Source of the DNA: Archangiaceae bacterium
Lineage (GTDB): Bacteria; Myxococcota; Myxococcia; Myxococcales; Myxococcaceae
DNA length: 64,000 bases
NCBI GenBank assembly: GCA_016714225.1
Contig: JADJNS010000006.1
Coordinates: forward strand, 434,001-498,000
Direction: 5' to 3'
Positions 7,651 to 16,259 of the stretch are shown here, one piece after another. A model generated the notes under the pieces. It was not told the origin of the DNA and made no database searches. It worked only from the letters and a program-made list of their open reading frames with translations. Position numbers and translations under genes: made by a program. Numbering within the stretch: position 1 is the stretch's first letter; each line of letters opens with the position of its first letter.

Positions 7651-8357
7651 TTCGGTGCTCCTTGGGTTGGGGGGGATGAGACGGCGCAGCAGACTTCGTC
7701 GGGCTCCGCCGACGGGTCGAAGAAGTCGAGCGGAGGTGGGTCGGCAGCGAGCGTGCGGCACTGCACCCCCACGAGCTCGGCGGCCCACTGCATCACCGGC
7801 CCGTACACCGGGTGGGTCCGCACCCGCTCCAGGGTCCCGACCGTCAGCGCGAGCCGCCCGAGGTGCGCGACGAGGAACTTCCGGCGCGCGTTGAGCACGA
7901 TGCCGAGCCCCTCGTGGTCGTCTTCGTGGCCGAGGTGCGCGGCGCGCGCCAGCAGCACGGCGTAGAACTCGAGCTGGCACGCGAGGTGGTCGGGTAGGTC
8001 GCGGCGCTCCGAGTCCCCGGTCACCTCGAGGCCGAAGGCGCGGTAGAAGCCGCACAGATCGGCGAGGTCGTTTCCCTTGGCCATGCCGCGCATGCGGCCG
8101 TATTCGGTCTCGTGCAGCGACACGCGGGCCTGGTGCGAGCCGAACAGCGCCAGGTATTCACTGCGCAGCGGGTCGAGCCCACGCGAGACGAGCTCGGCCC
8201 GCACGGCCTCGGCGGCGGGGACCGCTGCATCGAGCTGCCCCGAGAGCCGGTCGAGCTCGGGGACCATCGCGTCGTGAGGGTACGCCGCGAGCCGCGCCGC
8301 GAGCGCGAACTCCACCGCGCGGTGCTCGAGCGCGCCTGCGTCTTCGTGCACGGTCAT
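7647..8357 (-). CDS. TorD/NarJ-like molybdoenzyme chaperone
   Basis: 236-residue all-helical protein of the TorD/DmsD/NarJ (Nitrate_red_del) family, which binds the twin-arginine leader of the catalytic subunit and helps insert the molybdenum cofactor. The family pattern is visible in EYLALFGSHQARVSLHETEYG, DLADLCGFYRAFGLE, and PDHLACQLEFYAVLLARAA. The ATG at 8357 overlaps the stop of the gamma-subunit gene (ATGA), which decides the start over longer frames. Placement between gamma subunit and cytochrome matches chlorate, selenate and DMS dehydrogenase operons. Confidence 0.85.
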   Translation of the reverse strand: MTVHEDAGALEHRAVEFALAARLAAYPHDAMVPELDRLSGQLDAAVPAAEAVRAELVSRGLDPLRSEYLALFGSHQARVSLHETEYGRMRGMAKGNDLADLCGFYRAFGLEVTGDSERRDLPDHLACQLEFYAVLLARAAHLGHEDDHEGLGIVLNARRKFLVAHLGRLALTVGTLERVRTHPVYGPVMQWAAELVGVQCRTLAADPPPLDFFDPSAEPDEVCCAVSSPPTQGAPK

Positions 8358-9205
8358 GACTTGTCGCTCAGCTCGAAGGCCGTCCACGTCATGGTCACGC
8401 ACTTCCGGCTGCCGACCTCGCCGAGGCCGCCCTGCCAGACGGCGAAGCCGACCCAGGTGCTCGAGCCCACCTTCACCGTGCTGCCGCCCTCGATGGCGAG
8501 CGGGCGCACGATCACCAGCGTCCACTCGCCGTTCTCCCAGTTGCCCTTCGCCTGGCTCTGGTGGCCCTCCTGCACGGCGCTGGTCGAGAACCCCTCGGCG
8601 AAGATCTCGTCGACGCCGTTCTTCGGGTACGACTGCGGGTTGCCGACCTCGCGCCCGGGCGAGAACTTGTCCCGCGCCGCCTCGTCGGTCGAGGTGGTGC
8701 CCGGGTCGGCGAACTCCATCGGGTACATGTCGATCGCCTGGTTCGGGTACAGGTCCTTCATGCCCGGTTTGCCGCGCTCGGCGTCGCGCTGGTACTGCGC
8801 GCGCCAGTGAAAGATGTGCACCGGGTCGCCCTTCATGCCCATCATCACCGGCGGCGGCACCGGCTTGCCGGCCAGGGGGAACTGCACGGCCGCGGCGTCG
8901 GAGAACTCACCGAGCCGGCCCGCCTCGTTGCGGTCGGCGTCGCGCCAGCGCAGCCGCAGCGCCAGCCGCTTGCCGTCGTGCAGCGCCTGCACCGCCACCT
9001 GCGCGGTGCGCGTCACCTCGGGCCGGGGAATCGCCATCGGCTGCGCCATCAGCGGCACATGCTCCTGCGGCACGCTGTCCCAATACTTCGCCTTCGGGTC
9101 CGGCACCGACAGATCGGTGCCCGTCTTGCGCGCGAGCAGGGGGTTCGCCCACGACAGGTGAGACAGCGTCAACACAGACAGAACGAGCAGAGGGGAGGAG
9201 CTCAT
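8354..9205 (-). CDS. gamma subunit (haem b, ethylbenzene-dehydrogenase-type) of molybdoenzyme
   Basis: 283-residue exported protein with a signal peptide (cleavage near SWA-NP, residue 20) and an ethylbenzene-dehydrogenase-related beta-sandwich. In relatives (EbdC, DdhC, SerC, ClrC) this subunit binds one b haem with Met and Lys ligands and hands electrons to a soluble cytochrome. It is Met-rich (PPVMMGMKGDP, AIDMYPMEF), and the C-terminal stretch STWVGFAVWQGG fits the family. The start ATG at 9205 lies 8 bases after the beta-subunit stop. No membrane helix is seen, so the complex is probably soluble in the periplasm. Confidence 0.8.
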   Translation of the reverse strand: MSSSPLLVLSVLTLSHLSWANPLLARKTGTDLSVPDPKAKYWDSVPQEHVPLMAQPMAIPRPEVTRTAQVAVQALHDGKRLALRLRWRDADRNEAGRLGEFSDAAAVQFPLAGKPVPPPVMMGMKGDPVHIFHWRAQYQRDAERGKPGMKDLYPNQAIDMYPMEFADPGTTSTDEAARDKFSPGREVGNPQSYPKNGVDEIFAEGFSTSAVQEGHQSQAKGNWENGEWTLVIVRPLAIEGGSTVKVGSSTWVGFAVWQGGLGEVGSRKCVTMTWTAFELSDKS

Positions 9206-9213
9206 GGTCGGCC

Positions 9214-10347
9214 TCACGGGGTGTTGTTGCGGGGAGCCTGCAGCTTCTCGTCGAAGGCCAGCCGCTCGACGACGCGCTCCGTCACCGGCACGCGCACGAT
9301 TTCGGCGCCCTGCTCGTCGAAGCCGGCGGCCTGCCCCTTGTCGACCTCGAAGCGGTGGAGGATGCGGTCCGACGAGCCCATCAGCACCAGCAGCCCTTGC
9401 GCCACGGGGTCCTCCTGCAGCTTGCGGTAGCGCTCGATCGCGCCGTCGACCAGCGGGCCGAACATCTGCGTCAGGTACGCACGGTCGGCGTGGATCGGGG
9501 GGATGTAATAGATGTTCGGCTCGAGCCCGAGCTGCGGGTAGTAGGGCAGGGCGATCTGCTTCTTGTGCACGAGGAAGTCGATGGGGTTGTCGTCGCGCGC
9601 CTTCGCGGGCGGGCTCACGAACCCCATCACGCGGATCTTGCCGATGCAGTTCACCACGCACTGGGGCTGTATGCCCTGCTCGACCGCGGGGTAGCAGCCG
9701 ACGCATTTCTCGCTGACGCGTGTGTAGGGGTTGTACATCGACTTCTTGTACGGGCACGCCCGCACGCACTCGCCGTAGCCCTTGCAGCGCGACTGATCGA
9801 TGAGGACGATGCCGTCTTCATCGCGCTTGTAGATGGCCTTGCGCGGGCAGGCCGCGAGGCACGCCGGGTACGTGCAGTGCGCGCAGGTGCGCGGCAGGTA
9901 GAAGAACCACTTGTCGTGCGGCAGCGCGCCGATGTGGCCGCCCCGCTCGACGAGCCCCATGCAGTCGTCCTCGCCGATGTTCGGGTACATCCAGTCTTCG
10001 TCCTGCGGCGCGAAGTGCACCGCGCGCTCGGTGGGCGGCGCGGCCTCGAAGATCGTCTTGCCCGCGTAGCTGCCGTTCTTCGCCCAGTCCTGCCGGCCGA
10101 GCTTCTCGAGCACGCGCAGGTCCCACGCGAGCGGGAAGCCGCCCCAGGGCTTCGACTCGACGTTGTTCCAGAACATGTACTCCTGGCCCTTGCCGCTGGT
10201 CCACGTCGTCTTGCAGGCGAGCGTGCAGGTCTGGCACGCGATGCATTTGTTCAGGTCGAAGACGATCGCCCACTGTCGCTTCGGGCGCGCCTCTTCATAG
10301 ACGTACTCCATGTCTCGTTTGAGGTGCCAGTTGTTGACTTTGCCCAT
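9214..10347 (-). CDS. iron-sulfur beta subunit of type II DMSO-reductase-family enzyme (Nxr/NarH-like)
   Basis: 377-residue four-cluster ferredoxin subunit. Cysteine groups: CIACQTCTLAC (residues 35-45), CAHCTYPACLAAC, CKGYGECVRAC, and CVGC...CVVNC. In the third group a Tyr replaces the second Cys (C-x2-Y-x2-C), as Trp does in NarH, so this cluster should be [3Fe-4S]. The opening VNNWHLKRDMEYVYEE and the block KGQEYMFWNNVESKPWGG are like Nitrospira/anammox NxrB and other periplasmic Nar-like beta subunits, though the chain is shorter than NxrB (about 429). It has no signal of its own and would be exported with the alpha subunit. A good ribosome site (AAGGGAG) precedes the ATG. Confidence 0.87.
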   Translation of the reverse strand: MGKVNNWHLKRDMEYVYEEARPKRQWAIVFDLNKCIACQTCTLACKTTWTSGKGQEYMFWNNVESKPWGGFPLAWDLRVLEKLGRQDWAKNGSYAGKTIFEAAPPTERAVHFAPQDEDWMYPNIGEDDCMGLVERGGHIGALPHDKWFFYLPRTCAHCTYPACLAACPRKAIYKRDEDGIVLIDQSRCKGYGECVRACPYKKSMYNPYTRVSEKCVGCYPAVEQGIQPQCVVNCIGKIRVMGFVSPPAKARDDNPIDFLVHKKQIALPYYPQLGLEPNIYYIPPIHADRAYLTQMFGPLVDGAIERYRKLQEDPVAQGLLVLMGSSDRILHRFEVDKGQAAGFDEQGAEIVRVPVTERVVERLAFDEKLQAPRNNTP

Positions 10348-10360
10348 GGTGAGCTCCCTT

Positions 10361-13300
10361 TCAGCCTTTCTTGATGAACCCGCCCTTGAGGTACGCCTTC
10401 ATGCCTTCGCTCTCGTACGTGGGCCGCAAGCCGAGCTGCGCCGGCCGCCACAGCCCCTCGGCGCTCAAGCCGCCCAGCTCGGCGCGCGTGATCTTGACGA
10501 ACGCCTCGCGCGGCACCCCCACCGGGCAGTGCACGTCGGGCGTGAAGCCCTTCATCACCACCTGGCCGAACAGGTCCTTGTGCACCAGCGAGTCGGTCAT
10601 CAGCGTCGGCCGCAGCCAGGCGCGCGTGGCGCTCTGGTGGCTGCCGTAGCGGTACATCGCCTGGTAGTTCGTCTCGGGGTTCTTCGCGAGGCCGTCGGTG
10701 CGGCTCTCGTGCCCGCGCACGCTGCCGAACGTGGCGCCGTACATGTTGTGCCACGTGCGCGCGATGCCGCGGGGGGTGCCCGGGTAGAAGCGCACGCGCA
10801 ACAGCAGGCGCGCGACCTTCGCCTCCTCGGTGCCCGGCTTGACGTCGCGGTACGGGCGGTCTTCCGGGTCGGCGTCGATCCACACGTAGTCGCCGTCTTC
10901 GAGCTTGAGCTCACGCGCGTCGAGCGGGTTCAGGTCGACATAGCCCTCGGTCACCGACGGCAGCCGCTTGTCGTGGCGGTAGACGTCGCCGAACGGGCCG
11001 AACAGCACGCTCGTGAAGTCGGTGTCCACTGGCGTGGTGTGCGCGCCGTGCCGGTACTTCGGCGTGTGGTAGACGTGCGTGTAGCTCTTCGCGCGCAGCG
11101 GGTGCTGCGTCTTGAGCAGCTCGTCGACCGACATCATCACGTTGCGCACCTGCCGCGCCTCGCACCGCAGGTCGTCTCTCTTCAGGCCCCAACCCTCGGG
11201 CCCCGTCGGGCGGATCGCCGGGTGCGGCTTCGCCACGATCACATTCGGCTCGTAGGGCGTCGAGTCGACCGGCTCGCGGTAGACGATCAGGTTCTCGCCG
11301 TGCTCGATGAACTCGGCTTCGGGGCGGTAGTACTCGAGGCGGCCCGACTTCGTATGCCAGGGCTGCTCGCCCTTGGCCTGCTCCCAGCTCGACAGCCGCG
11401 GGTACGTGCGGTTGTTGATCACCGTGGGGATGCCGTCGGCCGCCTTCTTGGCGACGTCGGCGAAGCGGTAGCCCGTGAGGGACGGCGAGGCGTCGATGAT
11501 GCGCTGCAGGTAGACCTGCACCTCGTCGGCGGTCGCGAACTTGAAGTAGTCGGCGAAGCGCTGATCGCCGTAGACCGTACCCAGCGCACCCGCGACGCCG
11601 GCGAGGATCTCGAGATCGCCCCGGGTATCGTAGATGCGCTTGAGCGGCGTGGCGGGGAACACCTGCAGGAACGGGTTCGTGCACGAGGCGGTGAAGTCGG
11701 GTTGCTTCATCTCGGCCCAGCTGTCGTACGCGTAGACGACGTCGACGTACTCGCAGCTCCCCGTCCACCACCAGTCGGAGTACGCGATGAACTCGACCTT
11801 CGGCAGCGTGTTGTTCACCACGTCGAAGTGCCACTTGATGTTGCCGATCACCGAGTTGGAGTTGCTCAGCATCATCGCCTTCGTCGGCGCGGGCAGGTGC
11901 CCCTTGGCGGTGAACAGCTTCTGGCCGAGGCGCAGCGGGCGGTCGCCGTAGTTGAAGTAGTGCAGCGACTCGTAGTGGCTGAGCTTGCGCTGGCTGACCT
12001 TGCCCGCCGGCCCGAGCTGGGCAGCGAACGGATCTTCCGAGGTGAACGTCCCCATGCCTCCGAAGATCGCCGCGCGGTAGTTCCCCGCGTAGCTGCCGAC
12101 GTTGCCGCCGGCGAAGCCGATGTTCCGGGTCAGGCCGGCCACGAGCAGAATCGCCCGGTCTTTCAGGTCCGAGTTGAAGAACTGGTTCGGGCCCATGCCC
12201 GTGGCGAAGGTCGTCTTCTCGGGGTTCTTCGCGATCTGCTCGGCGAGCGACACGATCGCCTTCGCCGGAGCACCGGTGATCTTCTCGACGTGCTGCGGCG
12301 TCAGGTTCGCATTCAGGTACTCGGCGAGCAGCGAGAAGCTGGTGCGCACCTCGACGGTGGTGCCGTCGAGCAGCTTCACCTTCTGCTTCGCGTCGAGGTC
12401 GGCTTTCACCCCGAGCTTCTCGAAGCCTGGTCCCCACTCGTCGCGCGTCACCGCCACCGGGGTCTTCTTCGTCGCGTCCCACACCAGGTGCGGGGCGAAC
12501 TCCTTCGCCATCCCCTCGGCGGTGTACTGCGTCTGCTGCGCCATGATCGGGGGAGGCTTCTGACCGGAAGCGGAGAAGGTCAGGTTCTTCGGCTTCGTGT
12601 CCTCCCAGCCGGGGAGCACGTCGGCAGGGCGCAGCGGCTGGAGCGTGTCCATGCGCACCAGAAAGGGCAGGTCGGTGTTCTTCTCGACCCACGCGCGGTC
12701 ATAGAGCTTCTTCGCGATGATGTGCTGCGCAAGCCCGAGCGCGAACGCGGGGTCCGTGCCGGGGCGAATGATGATGACCTCGTCGGCCTTCGACGCCGTG
12801 GCGCTGTACTCGACCGTGACCGCGACGACCTTCGTGCCCTTGAGGCGCGCCTCGGTCAGCCAGTGGCTGTCGGGCATCTTCGTCGTGATCCAGTTCATGC
12901 CCCACACGATGCAGAGCTTCGAGTTCTCCACGGTGAACAGATCGAAGTCGTTCGTCTGCGCGCCCGTCACCATCGGGTGTCCCGGCGGGAGGTCGGTGTG
13001 CCACGAGTAGCTGTCCCAGCCGCGCGCGCCGTGTGCCTTCTCGGGCGGCACCTTGCGGATCTTCGCGTCGGCCAGCGCCATCATGTTCGCCAGGCGGTAC
13101 AGCCCGAAGATGCGTGTCGCGCCCAAGAACGCCATGCCACCGCGCACCTTCACGGTCTCGGTACCGGCGCCCTCGATCGCCTCGATCATCGCCGGGTCGT
13201 AGCCCTGCGCCTCGAGGTACTTCGCGCCCTGCTCCCCCGAGTACGTGCGCATGATGTTGTCGAGCGCCTTCGCCGACAGCTCGAACGCCTCGGGCCACGT

Positions 13301-13828
13301 CGCCTTGAGCCACTTGTCCTTCCCGCGCTGCAGGTACTTCGGGTCGACCGCGCCCGTCTTCGCGTGGCGCGGGCAGCCGGCGGTCACCCAGTCTTTGAAG
13401 CCCTTGCGCACCATCGGCGCCTTGACGCGGCGGTCGCCGTAGATGCGCCGCACCAGCGCGACGCCTTTCTGGCAGATGCGCGGGTCCCAGCGGTGGCTTG
13501 CGCGGTTGCCGTAGAGATCTTCGGCCTTGCCGTAGCCGTACGTCGGCCCGATGCGCGTGACTACGCCATTCTTGACGTACGCCCTGAGCAGACAGTTGTG
13601 TGTGTCATTGGGCGCGCAGAGGAACACGAACGTCGAGTCCGGCTTGAAGATGTTGCGGTACGTCTTCTCCCAGTCGCGGTTCGGGTAGCCCTTGAGCGGG
13701 TTGTCGACGGCGAGCGGCTGCAGGAACTTCAGCGGCGCCGCGCCGGCCTCGGTCGCCGCGACCGTGCCCAGGCCCAGCATGCCTTTGAGGAACTGCCGCC
13801 GCTCCAGCGCCTTGCGTTGCAGGCTCAT
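10361..13828 (-). CDS. catalytic alpha subunit, periplasmic type II DMSO-reductase-family molybdoenzyme (Nxr/Nar-like)
   Basis: 1155-residue molybdopterin oxidoreductase. A twin-arginine leader (RRQFLKGM, residues 10-17) sends the folded enzyme to the periplasm. The FS0 cluster site is Cys71-x3-Asp75-x3-Cys79 with Cys119 (RICQKG), not the His-x3-Cys-x3-Cys of NarG; I associate an Asp ligand with the Nxr-like clade. Asp279 in HTDLPPGHP is the expected molybdenum ligand, equivalent to the CDLPP Asp of NarG. The block GTKVVAVTVEYSATASKADE is typical of the family. The substrate cannot be settled: nitrate reduction, nitrite oxidation, or reduction of another oxyanion are all possible. Operon order alpha-beta-gamma-chaperone-cytochrome is that of soluble periplasmic relatives. 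Confidence 0.87.
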   Translation of the reverse strand: MSLQRKALERRQFLKGMLGLGTVAATEAGAAPLKFLQPLAVDNPLKGYPNRDWEKTYRNIFKPDSTFVFLCAPNDTHNCLLRAYVKNGVVTRIGPTYGYGKAEDLYGNRASHRWDPRICQKGVALVRRIYGDRRVKAPMVRKGFKDWVTAGCPRHAKTGAVDPKYLQRGKDKWLKATWPEAFELSAKALDNIMRTYSGEQGAKYLEAQGYDPAMIEAIEGAGTETVKVRGGMAFLGATRIFGLYRLANMMALADAKIRKVPPEKAHGARGWDSYSWHTDLPPGHPMVTGAQTNDFDLFTVENSKLCIVWGMNWITTKMPDSHWLTEARLKGTKVVAVTVEYSATASKADEVIIIRPGTDPAFALGLAQHIIAKKLYDRAWVEKNTDLPFLVRMDTLQPLRPADVLPGWEDTKPKNLTFSASGQKPPPIMAQQTQYTAEGMAKEFAPHLVWDATKKTPVAVTRDEWGPGFEKLGVKADLDAKQKVKLLDGTTVEVRTSFSLLAEYLNANLTPQHVEKITGAPAKAIVSLAEQIAKNPEKTTFATGMGPNQFFNSDLKDRAILLVAGLTRNIGFAGGNVGSYAGNYRAAIFGGMGTFTSEDPFAAQLGPAGKVSQRKLSHYESLHYFNYGDRPLRLGQKLFTAKGHLPAPTKAMMLSNSNSVIGNIKWHFDVVNNTLPKVEFIAYSDWWWTGSCEYVDVVYAYDSWAEMKQPDFTASCTNPFLQVFPATPLKRIYDTRGDLEILAGVAGALGTVYGDQRFADYFKFATADEVQVYLQRIIDASPSLTGYRFADVAKKAADGIPTVINNRTYPRLSSWEQAKGEQPWHTKSGRLEYYRPEAEFIEHGENLIVYREPVDSTPYEPNVIVAKPHPAIRPTGPEGWGLKRDDLRCEARQVRNVMMSVDELLKTQHPLRAKSYTHVYHTPKYRHGAHTTPVDTDFTSVLFGPFGDVYRHDKRLPSVTEGYVDLNPLDARELKLEDGDYVWIDADPEDRPYRDVKPGTEEAKVARLLLRVRFYPGTPRGIARTWHNMYGATFGSVRGHESRTDGLAKNPETNYQAMYRYGSHQSATRAWLRPTLMTDSLVHKDLFGQVVMKGFTPDVHCPVGVPREAFVKITRAELGGLSAEGLWRPAQLGLRPTYESEGMKAYLKGGFIKKG

Positions 13829-13840
13829 CGTGTCTCCTCG

Positions 13841-14560
13841 TCAGGGGTCGCCGTAGACCGGCCGGGGTGAAAGCTCTCGAAAGTGAAGGGCGGGCAGCTT
13901 CTGCTGCAGCTCGCGCTCGACGAGCGCGCGCAGGTTTCCGTCGGGTGGGCTCAACCGGTACGCGAGCACGCCCTCCGACACGCCGAGCAGCGTGAGCCGC
14001 GGGGCAGAGGAGAACGCCGCCACGAGCCGCTGCACGCCCCGAGCCGCCTCCGACACCTCGGCCGGCAGCGGCCCGAAGCGCAGCGGGCTCTCGGGGTCTT
14101 CGTAGAGCAGGTCCAGGCAGACCTCGTCGCCGTGGCCGAGGCTCCGGTGGCGCGCGTGTCGCGACGCGTCGGACAGGCCGGCGACGAGGCCGTCGATCGC
14201 CTCGCGCCAGTAGTCGCAGACCTGCGGCGAGCTTCTCGGCCGGCAGGGGCGACGCTCGAGCGCTGCGGCGCGCTGGTCGAGCCGCCAGGCTCCCCCGCGC
14301 AGACAGGGGGCCTCGAGCGCCTCGAGCAGCCCCGGCAGCGTCGCGACCCCATGCTCCTCGGACCAGGTGCGCCGGTAGCCGAAGCCGAGCTTCGCGCTGT
14401 TGTCGAAGACGCGGCGCAAGGTCCCCGCGAGATCGGCCTCGAGCGCGGGCTCGAGCAGCTCCGCCTCGCCGGCTGAAGGCGCCGCGGGCAGCGCCACCTT
14501 AAGGGCCGCCAGCCGTGCCCCCTGCCAGCGCCGGGAGAGATCGGCAGCGTTCGCGCTCAC
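13841..14560 (-). CDS. unknown protein with four cysteines, in molybdoenzyme operon
   Basis: 239 residues, no signal peptide, no membrane helix and no family I recognise. The middle part is unusual: APCLRGGAW, RRPCRPRSSPQVCDYWRE, then RHRSLGHGDEVCLDLLYED, giving four Cys and several His that could hold a metal or an Fe-S cluster. The layout loosely recalls V4R/heme-NO-like sensor or chaperone domains, but this is only a resemblance. The GTG start overlaps the porin stop as GTGA, and the alpha-subunit ATG follows 12 bases after its stop, so it is firmly inside the operon and likely to serve assembly or sensing for the enzyme. Confidence 0.7.
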   Translation of the reverse strand: MSANAADLSRRWQGARLAALKVALPAAPSAGEAELLEPALEADLAGTLRRVFDNSAKLGFGYRRTWSEEHGVATLPGLLEALEAPCLRGGAWRLDQRAAALERRPCRPRSSPQVCDYWREAIDGLVAGLSDASRHARHRSLGHGDEVCLDLLYEDPESPLRFGPLPAEVSEAARGVQRLVAAFSSAPRLTLLGVSEGVLAYRLSPPDGNLRALVERELQQKLPALHFRELSPRPVYGDP

Positions 14561-16020
14561 AGCTGCGCCCTCAGGTAGACGAAGCCCCACTGCGACGGGG
14601 TCCGGCCCGGGCCGGCCGCCGCGCCCTCGGGGAAGAAGACCGCATACGCGCCTGAGAGGCCGACGTGTTTCGTCACCGGCATCGCCGCCGACAGATCCAC
14701 CTCGGTGCCCATGCGGGTGTCCGCGCGCGATGGGTCGGCGGGGCGGAACACCGCGCCTGACGCCGAGTACCAGGCGCCGCGCGGGTCCATCAGGCGGAAG
14801 TGGTGCACGTCGAGCCACACGTGCGCGCCGAAGGGTCGAAACCCCAGCGTGCCGCGCACCGACACCGTGTTCTGCCAGGCGACGTAGTCGAGGTACCCGA
14901 GGTGGAGGTGTGCCGTCGGGAACAGCGGGTTGAACGTGGTGACGCGGCCGTCGGCGGCGTCGCCGTCGCCGGTTGCCCCCAGCACCTCGAGCTGCGCGTA
15001 CGGCTCGCTCCACACCGGCAACGGGTAGGTCGCGCGCGCCGCGAAGGCCCCCGCGAGCACACCGCCGGCGTGGGCGCTGCCTGCCTGCAGCGCGCCCTCG
15101 GCGATCGTCGTGAGGCCCTGCACCTTCGCGACGAGGCGCGCGCCCAGCGTCGCGTGGTTCGTGTCGCGCCGCATGCCCGTGGCGGCGGTGCTCTCGTCGG
15201 TCGACAGCCCGAGCGCGTAGACGTCGAACCCGAACGAGGGCGCGACGCGGAAGCGCGCGTACGCGCCCGTCAGCCAGCTCCCTGAGTTGTGGAAGCGGGC
15301 GCCGCCCGACGCCGGGTCGACGAACCCCGGGGCCTTGAGCATCATGCCGAAGACGTCGACGGTGGCGAGGGCGCCGAAACTCAGCCGCGCGAACAGGCCG
15401 TCGAACGCCCTCGCGTTGAGGTTCCAGTCGACCGAGCCGAGCAGGCGGTCTTCGCCGTACGCGAGCTCCTGCCGCCCGATGCGGAGGTCGAGCCACCGTG
15501 CGGCCTTGAGGTCGACGAAGCCCTGGTGCAGGCCGGTGAACGAGTCGGTCGCCAGGGTCGAGCGCTCGGCGCCCCAGCCCCGCACGTCCTGCAGCTCGAG
15601 CAGTGCGCCCACGCGCTCGAGCGCCGAGCCGCGCAGCGTGAGGCGCGCGCGGTGGTCGATGCCGATCGCGTGGTCTTCGGTCGCGCGGTCGAAGTCCGTG
15701 TCCGTGCGCAGCTCGCCGCGCGCGTGGTACTGCGCGCCGAAGCCCAGCGACCAGCCCGCGCCTGCGATCCGAAACGGCCCCTCAAGCAGCCCCGCCGCCA
15801 TGCTGCGGAACGCATCACCCGACGTGCGCCGGCCCGGGCCCCACAGCGTGCTGCCCCAGTCGAACGACGGGTCGGGCGCCGGGGCCGGCGGCGCGGCGGC
15901 GCTCGCCATCACCCCTGCATCGGCTGCCGCAGCGGGCTGGGCTTCGGGCACGCCTCCGTCCGCCGCCAGCGCGACCCGCGCGAGGAGCAGCGCACCGGCC
16001 AACCAATGAGCCAAGCTCAT
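14557..16020 (-). CDS. outer-membrane porin, alginate-export-like
   Basis: 487-residue beta-barrel protein. The ATG at 16020 gives a clean signal peptide (MSLAHWLAGALLLARVALA). A short Ala/Pro-rich linker follows, then a barrel of alternating strands with many Gly and aromatic residues, for example ARLTLRGSALERVGALLELQ, RIGRQELAYGEDRLLGS, and a C-terminal strand WGFVYLRAQL ending in a hydrophobic residue. The DWNLNARAFDGLFARL region is typical of the alginate-export (AlgE-like) family, which also includes porins beside anaerobic respiratory operons. It is the first gene after the FNR-like box at 16055, so it probably lets the molybdoenzyme substrate into the periplasm. Confidence 0.75.
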   Translation of the reverse strand: MSLAHWLAGALLLARVALAADGGVPEAQPAAAADAGVMASAAAPPAPAPDPSFDWGSTLWGPGRRTSGDAFRSMAAGLLEGPFRIAGAGWSLGFGAQYHARGELRTDTDFDRATEDHAIGIDHRARLTLRGSALERVGALLELQDVRGWGAERSTLATDSFTGLHQGFVDLKAARWLDLRIGRQELAYGEDRLLGSVDWNLNARAFDGLFARLSFGALATVDVFGMMLKAPGFVDPASGGARFHNSGSWLTGAYARFRVAPSFGFDVYALGLSTDESTAATGMRRDTNHATLGARLVAKVQGLTTIAEGALQAGSAHAGGVLAGAFAARATYPLPVWSEPYAQLEVLGATGDGDAADGRVTTFNPLFPTAHLHLGYLDYVAWQNTVSVRGTLGFRPFGAHVWLDVHHFRLMDPRGAWYSASGAVFRPADPSRADTRMGTEVDLSAAMPVTKHVGLSGAYAVFFPEGAAAGPGRTPSQWGFVYLRAQL

Positions 16021-16054
16021 GCGCGCACCATCGCGGATAAGCGCGAACCGACAC

Positions 16055-16068
16055 TTGACCGCGGTCAA
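16055..16068 (-). promoter_or_regulatory. FNR/ANR-type box, TTGACCGCGGTCAA
   Basis: Perfectly symmetric palindrome, extended to CTTGA...TCAAG. The centre (16061.5) is 41.5 bases before the first base of the porin ATG at 16020, the class II FNR distance, so the eight-gene molybdoenzyme operon would start with a leaderless message. GATGGT at 16032-16027 (minus strand) could be the -10. The same 14 bases recur at 44830-44843. Confidence 0.75.
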
Positions 16069-16236
16069 GCGACTCGCGGGCCGGCAAGGCGTGCTTGCTT
16101 CGCCCATTAGCGCGACCCCTGGGCTGCCGCCGCTGGAGCGCCTCGACTGTCTCGAGGCCGCGTCGGTGCGGCGCAACGGTCACCGGCGCTTCGGGGACCA
16201 GCGCCGGGTCTCGGCCGAAGGGGTGGCGCGCATGCA

Positions 16237-16250
16237 AGTAAGTGCTTACT
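16237..16250 (+). promoter_or_regulatory. inverted repeat AGTAAG-TG-CTTACT, likely TetR operator
   Basis: Six-base perfect arms with a two-base centre, ending 9 bases before the ATG of the TetR-family gene at 16260. Position and symmetry suit autorepression. No second copy was noticed in the window. Confidence 0.5.
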
Positions 16251-16259
16251 CTCTTGTGC

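Noticed and set aside
10310..13870. 1186-codon open frame on the plus strand
   Set aside because: It is antisense to the molybdoenzyme alpha subunit, rich in Arg and without any family pattern.
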